From JALZAA01 sp035316025 (GTDB lineage: Bacteria; Actinomycetota; Acidimicrobiia; IMCC26256; JACDBD01), in contig DATFXL010000141.1 in NCBI GenBank assembly GCA_035316025.1, forward strand, positions 1 to 6,927: a stretch of DNA of 6,927 bases, given 5' to 3'. The notes beneath the pieces are model-generated. The model was not told the DNA's origin, did no database searches, and saw only the letters and a program-made list of their open reading frames with translations. The translations under genes and the position numbers were made by a program. Position 1 is the stretch's first letter. Each line of letters opens with the position of its first letter. Positions 1 through 5,938 of this stretch are shown one piece after another.

Positions 1-18
1 CACGATAGCGGACAGATC

Positions 19-1194
19 GTGGCGCGATGGCCGCTTTCGGCGTGCCAGCATGCAGCCGTGCCCGACGCTCCCGGCGGCCGGCCCGTACCGCTCGTCGCCG
101 TTCTCGGCGGCGGGCAGCTCGGTCGGATGCTCGCGCTGGCCGGGATCCCCCTCGACCTCGCCTTCCGCTTTCTCGATCCCGCCCCGGATGCTGCCGCCGG
201 CGCGGTCGGCGCGCTCGTGATCGGCGCCCTCGACGACGAGACCGCGCTCGCGGAACTGATGGACGGCGCCGCCGTCGTGACCTACGAGTGGGAGGGCGTG
301 CCCGCGGCGGGGGCGCGCTTCGTCGCCGCGCGGGGCGCACCGGTGTTGCCGCCTCCGGTCGCGCTCGACGTCTCCCAGGACCGCCTGCGCGAGAAGGAGC
401 TCTGCCGCCGGCTCGGGATCGGGACGCCTGCGTTCGTGGGGGTCGACGACCGGCCCGACCTCGAGCGGGCGGTGAAGGAGCTCGGCACACCGTCAGTGCT
501 CAAGACACGGCGCGGGGGATACGACGGCAAGGGTCAGACCGTGCTCGACAAGGCGCACGACATCGAACGGGCATGGTCGGAGCTCGGTGGTGTGCCCTTG
601 ATCCTCGAGGCGCACGTGCCGTTCGAACGCGAGCTGTCCGTGCTCGCCGTCCGCGACCGTGACGGAGCGACGGCGTGCTGGCCGCTGGTCGAGAACCATC
701 ACTCCGATGGCATCCTGCGCCGGAGCCTCGCGCCTGCTCCCGGTGCGTCGACACGCGCGCACGACGCGAGTGAGCGTCTTGCACGACGGCTCCTCGACGA
801 GCTCGAGTACGTCGGCGTCCTGGCCGTCGAGCTGTTCGACGTGCGCGGTGAGCTACTCGTGAACGAGCTCGCGCCGCGGGTGCACAACTCGGGTCACTGG
901 ACCATCGAAGGCGCCGAGACCAGTCAGTTCGAGAACCACCTCCGGGCCATCCTCGGCTGGCCGCTCGGATCGACCGCGGCGCGCGGTGCGAGCGCGATGG
1001 TCAACTGCATCGGCGCGCTCCCCGACCCGGTGGACGTGCTCACCATCCCGGGCGCGCATCTCCACCGGTACGGCAAGACGCCGCGCCCGGGACGCAAGGT
1101 CGGCCACGTCACGATCACCGCCGCCGACGCCGGCGAGCTGCCGACGCGGGTCGCCCAATTGGCCGGCCTGCCGGGCGTGGAGCTGCCGGCGTGA
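19..1194 (+). CDS. purK: 5-(carboxyamino)imidazole ribonucleotide synthase (PurK), ATP-grasp
   Basis: PurK carries out the ATP- and bicarbonate-dependent carboxylation of AIR to N5-CAIR in cytosolic de novo purine synthesis. Visible in the protein: the N-terminal dinucleotide-fold loop GGGQLGRM (residues 30-37), the ATP-grasp lid GGYDGKGQ (166-173) preceded by the nucleotide-contacting LKT, the segment PLVENHHSDGILR (222-234), and the family signature NELAPRVHNSGHWT (282-295) followed by TSQFENHLRA (301-310). Length fits the family. The usual TYEFENVP motif reads TYEWEGVP here (88-95). The start is uncertain. The frame is open to the left edge, so a start outside the window is possible. GTG at 19 is the first start inside it, and in-frame GTG at 58 leaves a tighter N-terminus closer to the family norm, but neither has a clear ribosome binding site. 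The stop overlaps coaA. The usual partner purE is not downstream; it may lie upstream or elsewhere. Function is secure; only the start is doubtful. Confidence 0.95.
   Translation: MARWPLSACQHAAVPDAPGGRPVPLVAVLGGGQLGRMLALAGIPLDLAFRFLDPAPDAAAGAVGALVIGALDDETALAELMDGAAVVTYEWEGVPAAGARFVAARGAPVLPPPVALDVSQDRLREKELCRRLGIGTPAFVGVDDRPDLERAVKELGTPSVLKTRRGGYDGKGQTVLDKAHDIERAWSELGGVPLILEAHVPFERELSVLAVRDRDGATACWPLVENHHSDGILRRSLAPAPGASTRAHDASERLARRLLDELEYVGVLAVELFDVRGELLVNELAPRVHNSGHWTIEGAETSQFENHLRAILGWPLGSTAARGASAMVNCIGALPDPVDVLTIPGAHLHRYGKTPRPGRKVGHVTITAADAGELPTRVAQLAGLPGVELPA
1179..1182 (+). promoter_or_regulatory. Ribosome binding site of coaA inside purK
   Basis: GGAG lies 8 bases before the GTG at 1191, within the last codons of purK. 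It supports the overlapping GTG start over other possibilities. Confidence 0.55.
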
Positions 1195-2135
1195 ATGGTG
1201 AGCCACTGTCGCCCTACGTCCGCTTCTCGCGCGACGAATGGGCGCGGCTGCGAGCGTCGACGCCGCTCACCCTCTCGGAGGACGATCTCGAGCAATTGCG
1301 CGGCATCAACGAGCGCATCTCGCTCGACGAGGTCGCCGACGTCTATCTCGCGCTGTCCCGCTTGCTGAACCTCTACGTGGCCGCGAGTCAGAACCTGCAT
1401 CGCGTCAGCGACACGTTTCTCGGCGGCCCGGGGGCGAAGGTGCCATACGTCATCGCCGTCGCCGGCAGCGTCGCCGTCGGCAAGAGCACGACGGCCCGCA
1501 TCCTCCAGGCGCTCCTTGCCCGCTGGCCGGACCATCCGCAGGTCGACCTCGTGACGACGGACGGCTTCCTGTTCCCGAACCGGGTCCTCGACGAACGCGG
1601 GCTCATGGAGCGCAAGGGCTTCCCCGAGAGTTACGACCGTCGCCGCCTCGTGCGGTTCCTCGCCGACGTGAAGTCGGGCCGGCCCGAGGTACACGCGCCG
1701 GTGTACTCGCACCTGACGTACGACATCGTGCCGGACGAGGAGCAGATCGTGCGCCAGCCCGACATCGTGATCGTCGAGGGCCTGACCGTGCTCCAGACGA
1801 GCGACGGCCGTGCCGGCCGCTCCCCGCAGCTGTTCGTGTCGGACTTCTTCGACTTCTCTTTGTACGTGGACGCCGACGAGGCCGACGTCGAGCAGTGGTA
1901 CCTCGACCGGTTCCTCACGCTGCGAGAGACCGCCTTCACCGACGAGCGGTCCTTCTTCCATCACTTCGCCGCTCTGTCGGAGGACGACGCTCGGCAGGTC
2001 GCCCGCGCGATCTGGCGGTCGATCAACGCCGTGAACCTGCACGAGAACATCCTCCCGACCCGGGAACGGGCCCGGCTGATCCTGGAGAAGGCGCCCGACC
2101 ACTCCATCCGGGCCGTCCGGCTCCGGAAGCTCTGA
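1191..2135 (+). CDS. coaA: Type I pantothenate kinase (CoaA)
   Basis: CoaA phosphorylates pantothenate to 4'-phosphopantothenate, the first and rate-setting step of CoA synthesis in the cytosol. The protein aligns by eye with E. coli CoaA over its whole length (314 versus 316 residues): SPYVRFSRDEW near the start, Walker A GSVAVGKST (92-100), TTDGF (122-126, holding the catalytic-type Asp124), KGFPESYD (142-149), APVYSHLTYD (169-178), VSDFFDFSLYVDA, and NILPTRERARLIL near the end. The GTG start at 1191 overlaps the purK stop as GTGA, and GGAG at 1179-1182 sits 8 bases upstream, so the start is well supported and translation is probably coupled. Of the residues linked to CoA feedback in E. coli (Arg106, His177, Phe247), the first two are kept (Arg103, His174), while the third is Leu244. 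EGLNVLQ of most relatives reads EGLTVLQ (Thr199). Confidence 0.97.
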   Translation: MNGEPLSPYVRFSRDEWARLRASTPLTLSEDDLEQLRGINERISLDEVADVYLALSRLLNLYVAASQNLHRVSDTFLGGPGAKVPYVIAVAGSVAVGKSTTARILQALLARWPDHPQVDLVTTDGFLFPNRVLDERGLMERKGFPESYDRRRLVRFLADVKSGRPEVHAPVYSHLTYDIVPDEEQIVRQPDIVIVEGLTVLQTSDGRAGRSPQLFVSDFFDFSLYVDADEADVEQWYLDRFLTLRETAFTDERSFFHHFAALSEDDARQVARAIWRSINAVNLHENILPTRERARLILEKAPDHSIRAVRLRKL

Positions 2136-2164
2136 GTGGGATCTCTTCGCCGAGACCCGTAGGA

Positions 2165-2188
2165 CATCGGTCGCTCGGAGCGATGATG
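2165..2188. repeat. Interrupted inverted repeat upstream of the sigma factor gene
   Basis: Arms TCGCTC (2171-2176) and GAGCGA (2178-2183) flank a single G. They are extended outward by CATC (2165-2168) paired with GATG (2185-2188), with a small GG/T mismatch between. The element lies in the short gap between coaA and the sigma gene. The one-base centre suits a DNA operator better than an RNA hairpin, and there is no T-tract that would mark a terminator. Its function is inferred only. If the sigma gene starts at 2194 the repeat runs almost up to the start codon; if it starts at 2218 it lies about 30 bases upstream. Confidence 0.4.
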
Positions 2189-2190
2189 GA

Positions 2191-2748
2191 GTGATGAGCG
2201 AATGGTCGGAGGCGGCCGTGAGCGCGGGATCGGGGGCGGGAGAGCCCGACCGCGCCGCGTTCCTCGCGTTCTACCAGGAGGCGGTGCCCGAGGTGTACGG
2301 GTACTTCCTGCATCGCTGCAGCGATTCGGCCACCGCCGAGGACCTCACTTCGGAGACGTTCCTCGCCGCGGTGCGCAACATCGAGGACGGTCGCCCGGCG
2401 CCGCTCGACATCCCGTGGGTGATCGCCGTGGCGCGCCACAAGCTCGCCGACCACTGGCGTCGCCGCGCCCGGGAGGAACGCCTGCGGGACGCACTCGAGC
2501 AGGATCCCGAGCCTGCCGACGATCCGTGGGACGTGCGCCTCGACCAACTGCGAGCCAACGATGTCCTCGCCGCCCTAGCACCGCACCACCGGCTCGCGCT
2601 CACGCTCCGGTACGTGGACGGGCTGCCCGTCGCCGAGGTCGCCCGACTGCTCGGGCGCACCCCCGGCGCCACCGAGGCGCTGCTCGTGCGCGCCCGCACG
2701 GCCTACCGCCGCGTCTACCTGGAAGGAGAAGGAGGCGGTCATGAGTGA
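2191..2748 (+). CDS. ECF-type (sigma-70 family) RNA polymerase sigma factor
   Basis: A group 4 (ECF) sigma factor that would direct RNA polymerase to a dedicated promoter set. Region 2 spans about residues 24-92 (FYQEAVPEVYGYFLHR, then AEDLTSETFLAAV at 49-61 and IPWVIAVARHKLADHWRRR at 74-92). Region 4 spans about 125-176 (LAALAPHHRLALTLRY, VAEVARLLGRTPGATEALLVRAR), a clear helix-turn-helix. Both regions are whole and the linker is short, so there is no extended C-terminal sensor domain. The outermost frame (GTG 2191, then ATG 2194) gives 185 residues. GTG at 2218, with GGAGG 5 bases upstream, gives 176 residues and starts just before region 2; I favour 2218. It overlaps the next gene by 8 bases, so the two products are probably made together. 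No zinc-type or membrane anti-sigma factor is nearby. The target promoters and signal are unknown. Confidence 0.93.
   Translation: MMSEWSEAAVSAGSGAGEPDRAAFLAFYQEAVPEVYGYFLHRCSDSATAEDLTSETFLAAVRNIEDGRPAPLDIPWVIAVARHKLADHWRRRAREERLRDALEQDPEPADDPWDVRLDQLRANDVLAALAPHHRLALTLRYVDGLPVAEVARLLGRTPGATEALLVRARTAYRRVYLEGEGGGHE
2208..2212 (+). promoter_or_regulatory. Ribosome binding site favouring a GTG start at 2218 for the sigma gene
   Basis: GGAGG at 2208-2212 is followed 5 bases later by an in-frame GTG at 2218. The earlier candidates (GTG 2191, ATG 2194) have only weak purine stretches at poor spacing, so this site decides for the later start. Confidence 0.5.
2729..2735 (+). promoter_or_regulatory. 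Strong ribosome binding site of the dioxygenase gene
   Basis: AAGGAGG ends 5 bases before ATG 2741 and lies inside the last codons of the sigma gene. A second purine-rich GGAAGGAG (2721-2728) precedes it. This supports the 2741 start and therefore the unusual N-terminal stretch of the dioxygenase. Confidence 0.7.
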
Positions 2749-3664
2749 TCCCTTCGAGGCGCTGCGACGCACCCGCGACGCAGTGCCGCCTCGCCCCGCG
2801 TTCGTCGCCGAGCTCGCCGACCGGTTGCGCGTCGAGCTCGGCATCCGAGAAGGAGACGAAGCCACCGTGATGATGCGGACCGCCATGGGTGACATGCCGG
2901 TGCAGGGCGGGGTTTCCAGTGCCCTCGTCGACGTGATCGAGGACCGGGGCTATGCGGTGCTGGAGAACGCACTGAGCCCGGCCGAGGTGCAAGCCGTACG
3001 GAACGCGCTCGCGCCGTATCTCGGCGAAGGGCCGTTCGGCCGCAACGACTTCGAAGGCTTCCGGACCAAACGCGTGTACAGCCTCCCGGCCAAGTCGCGC
3101 GCGTTCGACCGCCTCATCGAGGACGAGCGTGTCCTCGACGTGGCCGGCGCGCTGCTCGGGCCGAACTTCCTCCTGACCGCGGCGCTGGCCATCAACCTCG
3201 GGCCCGACGAGACCGCGCAGGATCTCCACTACGACGAGGCCTTCTATTACGGGCTCCCGCGTCCGCGGCGGCCGTTGTCGCTCAGCACGTTGTGGGCGAT
3301 CGACGACTTCACGGCCGAGAACGGCGGCACCCTCATCGCGCCCGGGAGCACCCACTGGGGCGACGGCCGGCCCGACCCGGACGTCGAGCTCGTGCCCCTG
3401 GAGATGCCGGCCGGCTCGGTGGCCATCTACCCGGGCACGTTGTGGCACGCCGGCGGTGCCAACACGACCGACCGGTTCCGGCTCGGAATCTCGATCCAGT
3501 ACGTCGTCGCGTGGGCGCGCCAGCAGGAGAGCTACCTACTCGCCGTCCCGCCCGAGATGGCCCGGGAGGTGTCCCCGCGTCTGCGCCAGCTCCTCGGCTA
3601 CAGCATCCACCCGCCATTCATGGGGCACGTCGACGGCCGCCATCCGGAGAAGACGCTCCGGTAG
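2741..3664 (+). CDS. PhyH-like Fe(II)/2-oxoglutarate dioxygenase with sigma-linked N-terminal cap
   Basis: The main domain (about residues 62-270) is of the phytanoyl-CoA dioxygenase family, non-haem iron enzymes that hydroxylate small substrates with O2 and 2-oxoglutarate. The metal site looks complete: His163 and Asp165 in LHYDEAFYY, distal His236 in GTLWHAGGAN, and Arg247, 11 residues after the distal His, as the likely 2-oxoglutarate anchor. ENGGTLIAPGSTHW (193-206) is the usual turn before the distal strand. Residues 1-45 do not belong to the PhyH fold. They begin MSDPFEALRR, then VPPRPAFVAELADRLRVEL, an amphipathic-looking helix, and end in ATVMM. I recall this kind of leader on VOC/glyoxalase proteins encoded directly after actinobacterial ECF sigma genes. 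The gene overlaps the sigma gene by 8 bases and has its own strong ribosome binding site. Substrate is unknown; a role as sigma partner or as a stress enzyme of the regulon is inference. Confidence 0.88.
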   Translation: MSDPFEALRRTRDAVPPRPAFVAELADRLRVELGIREGDEATVMMRTAMGDMPVQGGVSSALVDVIEDRGYAVLENALSPAEVQAVRNALAPYLGEGPFGRNDFEGFRTKRVYSLPAKSRAFDRLIEDERVLDVAGALLGPNFLLTAALAINLGPDETAQDLHYDEAFYYGLPRPRRPLSLSTLWAIDDFTAENGGTLIAPGSTHWGDGRPDPDVELVPLEMPAGSVAIYPGTLWHAGGANTTDRFRLGISIQYVVAWARQQESYLLAVPPEMAREVSPRLRQLLGYSIHPPFMGHVDGRHPEKTLR

Positions 3665-3687
3665 TCGCACATCACCACTTGCGGCGG

Positions 3688-4773
3688 TCAGCGCCCCTCG
3701 GTCCACAGCGTCAGGACGTGGCCGACGGCGGGGTCGGTCCGGCCGGCGACGACCTCGCGGTACGTCGCCTCGACCGCCTCGGGACCGGCGCTCCGGCGGA
3801 TCTCGAGCCACTCGTCGGCGAACTCGACATATCGACGCCACGCGTCGGCCACGCGGTCGCCGAGACCGGTCCGGCCCCACTCCTTCGTGCGCTTGCTGAT
3901 CCGGTCGGGCGCGAAGAAGAAGGAAGGTGCGGGTCCGGGAAGCTCGGCCGGCTCCGCTGATGGCTCGTCCCAGTGCGTAGCGCCCACCATCATGCTGTGC
4001 TCGAGCTGGTCGCCGAACGCACGATGCACGGCGGCGCGGATCGCGGCGTCGCCGGCGATGTCGACGTACGCCGCCGGCGTCCCGCCCAGCGCCACGATCT
4101 CGTCGTAGGGAACCACGCGGTCGTACACGCCGAGACCTTCGACGAAGTCCACGTTGCCCGATGACGTGAGACCCAGGACGCCGACCTCTCGGCGTCTGTC
4201 GAGTTCGAACGCGGTCCCGATGGCGGTCTTGCTCGACGCGCTGGACAGAATGACCTCGTCGGCGCCGAAGAAAGAGTTGTCGTCGAGGAAGTCGCCGATG
4301 AGGAACGACGTGAAGAAGAGCGGCCACAGGATCATGCGATGGTCTTCGTGCGCCGGATCGTGCGCGGGATCGGCGTTGGTTCGCGAATAGCTGTTGTACG
4401 CCCCCGCCAACCCGGCGCGGTGAGGCGTCATGTCGACGAAGCCGTTGGGGTCGACACGCCTGGGCGTCATCACGACATGCGTCGACATCGGGAGGAAGCC
4501 GTACACGCGCGTTCCCTCCTCGATGTCATCCTGCGCGGTGGCGGCCACGTCGGCGAATCCCCACACCGGGACGCGTCCCCACACTTCGGGCTCGGACGAC
4601 GGGAAGAAGTCCCAGTACCTCAGAGCGTTGCCGGCCACTGCGTACGTGACGTTGTTGGCGGTGAGCGCGAACGCGTCGACGCGGAGCAGCACCTGGCCCG
4701 GTGAGAGCGGCGGTGCCTCCTCGCTGACCAACCGGCACTCCCGGATATCCGCCCGCTCGACCTCGAAGTCCAT
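3688..4773 (-). CDS. DUF2855 family protein, zinc-less MDR-like oxidoreductase
   Basis: The protein (361 residues) fits DUF2855, a family of uncharacterised proteins related to medium-chain dehydrogenases/reductases. A GroES-like N-terminal part is seen at about residues 23-48 (LSPGQVLLRVDAFALTANNV) and again around VPVWGFADVAA (68-78). A Rossmann-like part begins at about 172 (DEVILSSASSKTAIGTAFEL), with SSASSKTA in place of a glycine-rich nucleotide loop, and VGVLGLTSSGNVDFVEGLG follows at 197-215. The only cysteine is Cys13, so the zinc ligands of classic alcohol dehydrogenases are absent. NAD(P) use is plausible but not shown. The ATG at 4773 lies 2 bases after the stop of the DinB reading frame, so it is probably translated by coupling in a minus-strand run. 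It converges on the dioxygenase gene with a gap of only 23 bases. Family assignment is fairly firm; the reaction is unknown. Confidence 0.87.
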   Translation of the reverse strand: MDFEVERADIRECRLVSEEAPPLSPGQVLLRVDAFALTANNVTYAVAGNALRYWDFFPSSEPEVWGRVPVWGFADVAATAQDDIEEGTRVYGFLPMSTHVVMTPRRVDPNGFVDMTPHRAGLAGAYNSYSRTNADPAHDPAHEDHRMILWPLFFTSFLIGDFLDDNSFFGADEVILSSASSKTAIGTAFELDRRREVGVLGLTSSGNVDFVEGLGVYDRVVPYDEIVALGGTPAAYVDIAGDAAIRAAVHRAFGDQLEHSMMVGATHWDEPSAEPAELPGPAPSFFFAPDRISKRTKEWGRTGLGDRVADAWRRYVEFADEWLEIRRSAGPEAVEATYREVVAGRTDPAVGHVLTLWTEGR

Positions 4774-4775
4774 GC

Positions 4776-5236
4776 TCAGTCCCGGACGACGAGCGCGTCG
4801 GCGGCCAGCTCCATGTGCCCGAGGTGCTGGTAGGCCTCCTCGAGCACGTGCAGGACGATCGCGCCGTCGGACTCGTCCCCACCCTCCAGGAACTGCCGGC
4901 CGGAGCGGTCAGGCTGTTCCCGCCCCCGTCCATGGCGGTGAGATCCTCGGCCACCCGAGCGAGGGTGGACTCGACCATGACGTGAAGCTCGGGGACGGTC
5001 GCCGTGGTGGAGAACTCGGACTCGCGATCGCGCGCCGTCGGACGGCCCAGTGCGACGTGCCCGATCCAGAACTCGGTGACGGCACAGCAGTGGACGATCA
5101 GCGCGGCGACGGCATTCGTGTCCGGCCCGTGGGGGCGGTCGTTCACACGGTCGTCGCCGAGGCGCTCGGCGACATGGAGCATCTGCCCGAACGCGTTGCG
5201 CAAATACAGCTCGGCCGTTCCCCGCTCGAGCTCCAT
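4776..5236 (-). pseudogene. DinB-family protein (metal-binding four-helix type), frameshifted as given
   Basis: From ATG 5236 the frame reads MELERGTAELYLRNAFGQML, then ALIVHCCAVTEFWIGHVALG (45-64) and VPELHVMVESTLARVAEDLT (81-100), typical DinB helices. After residue about 103 this frame turns into low-complexity Ser/Thr/Arg sequence. The expected C-terminal helix, IVLHVLEEAYQHLGHMEL, is in another minus frame that ends at 4776. The switch falls at the C5 run 4923-4927 on the plus strand. One extra base there would restore a 153-residue protein, a normal length for the family, with its C-terminal His-rich helix. No in-frame start exists upstream of 5236 before a stop. DinB proteins bind a metal through His residues, and many actinobacterial ones are thiol (mycothiol or bacillithiol) transferases; the substrate here is unknown. 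It may be a true pseudogene, a recent slip in a live gene, or a sequencing error; the good preservation on both sides favours the last two. The repaired stop is 2 bases before the DUF2855 start. Confidence 0.8.
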
Positions 5237-5259
5237 TGCCGGCAGTGTGCCAGAGCGCC

Positions 5260-5271
5260 GACCGAACGGTC
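5260..5271. repeat. Short palindrome at the end of the second methyltransferase gene
   Basis: GACCG and CGGTC are arms around a central AA, in the 33-base gap between the second methyltransferase and the DinB gene and touching the methyltransferase stop codon. It could be a repressor half-site pair or a small mRNA hairpin. No T-tract follows, so it is not a convincing terminator. Confidence 0.25.
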
Positions 5272-5857
5272 AGCCATCGGGCCGGGCCGCGACACCCTCG
5301 TACAAGTAGCCCCACGGCTTGGACGGCGGGGGACCGCGGAACCAATCGTTGCGCAGCTCACGGATGTCGAAGCCGGCATCTTGAATCAGTCGGTCGATCG
5401 GCCGGTTGAGATTGCAGCCTCCGGCGACGCGCCGCTGGAAGCCGTTGAGGCGGTGCTGCCACCGCGACGTGGCCAGCTCGGGACAGAGCCCGTGCTCGAG
5501 GAAGTGGAACCGCTCTCCCGGTCGCAACACGCGAAGCAACTCGTGCAAGGCCTGTGTGGCGTCGGGGATGGTGCACAGTGTGAACGTGCTGAGCGCGGCG
5601 TCGACGGAGGCATCGCCGAGCGGCAGATGCTCTCCGTCGAGGCCCACGAACTCGACGGGAACCGGTGACTCACTCAGTCGCTTGGCGGCGAGCTTGCGGC
5701 CCACCGCCGAGGGGTCGACGGCGTACACGATCTCGACGTCATCTGGATAGAACGGGACGTTGAGGCCCGAGCCGAAGCCGATCTCGACGACGGCGCCACG
5801 CAACCCGGGCACGACGCGCTGCCGATGACCGCGCACGTCCTTCGTCGCGAGCGCCAC
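5270..5857 (-). CDS. Class I SAM-dependent methyltransferase (UbiE/METTL7-like)
   Basis: A small-molecule-type SAM methyltransferase. Seen from GTG 5857: motif I VEIGFGSGLN (24-33), the acidic end of strand 2 at Asp48 (AVDPSAVGRK), GLDGEHLPL and VDAALSTFTLCTIPDA (85-100) for motifs II/III, LRVLRPGERFHFLEHG (108-123), and the C-terminal GGCNLNRPIDRLIQDAGF (146-163). The body resembles bacterial relatives of METTL7. GTG 5857 is the first usable start but seems too late: the frame upstream continues with family-like sequence (GWWTEQVVPRIADVAL) yet has no ATG, GTG or TTG before a TAG at 5939-5941. An ATC at 5897-5899 stands where relatives, as I recall them, have the initiator Met. The true protein is therefore likely about 209 residues rather than 195. 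It lies second in the minus-strand run. Substrate is unknown. Confidence 0.88.
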   Translation of the reverse strand: MALATKDVRGHRQRVVPGLRGAVVEIGFGSGLNVPFYPDDVEIVYAVDPSAVGRKLAAKRLSESPVPVEFVGLDGEHLPLGDASVDAALSTFTLCTIPDATQALHELLRVLRPGERFHFLEHGLCPELATSRWQHRLNGFQRRVAGGCNLNRPIDRLIQDAGFDIRELRNDWFRGPPPSKPWGYLYEGVAARPDG

Positions 5858-5899
5858 GTCCGCGATGCGCGGAACGACCTGTTCCGTCCACCAGCCGAT
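5858..5899 (-). other. Probable true N-terminus of the second methyltransferase, lacking a canonical start codon
   Basis: This stretch is in frame with the methyltransferase and reads IGWWTEQVVPRIAD, leading straight into the annotated start. This matches the N-terminal helix usual for the family. Translation would have to begin at ATC 5897-5899, or further upstream in the same frame, whose only boundary is the TAG at 5939-5941. No ribosome binding site was seen before the ATC. Confidence 0.55.
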
Positions 5900-5938
5900 G
5901 CCGAAGTGTACGGCGTGAGTGCGAGTGTCTCTCGAAGG

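Noticed and set aside
924..2102. Long open frame on the minus strand (392 codons) opposite purK and coaA
   Set aside because: It lies wholly antisense to two clear conserved genes and its Arg/Val/Glu-rich translation shows no recognisable domain; long antisense frames are common in GC-rich DNA.
2867..2875. Internal starts (GTG 2867, ATG 2870, ATG 2873) for a dioxygenase without the N-terminal cap
   Set aside because: GGAG-like purines (2851-2855) lie 11 or more bases away, too far for a good site, whereas ATG 2741 has an ideal AAGGAGG. A minor second product cannot be excluded.
3665..3687. Terminator between the convergent dioxygenase and DUF2855 genes
   Set aside because: The 23-base gap has no stem-loop with a T-tract on either strand.
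3536..4327. Minus-strand frame of 263 codons overlapping the DUF2855 gene and the dioxygenase end
   Set aside because: Arg-rich out-of-frame shadow of the DUF2855 gene with no domain features.
4526..4922. Continuation of the DinB frame past the frameshift, overlapping the DUF2855 gene
   Set aside because: The translation becomes low-complexity Ser/Thr/Arg and then Gly/Arg-rich sequence, the mark of an out-of-frame reading, while the expected C-terminal helix is in the neighbouring frame.
4430..5668. Long open frame on the plus strand (412 codons) across the DinB and methyltransferase genes
   Set aside because: Antisense to three conserved genes, Arg/Ser/Pro-rich translation without domain features.
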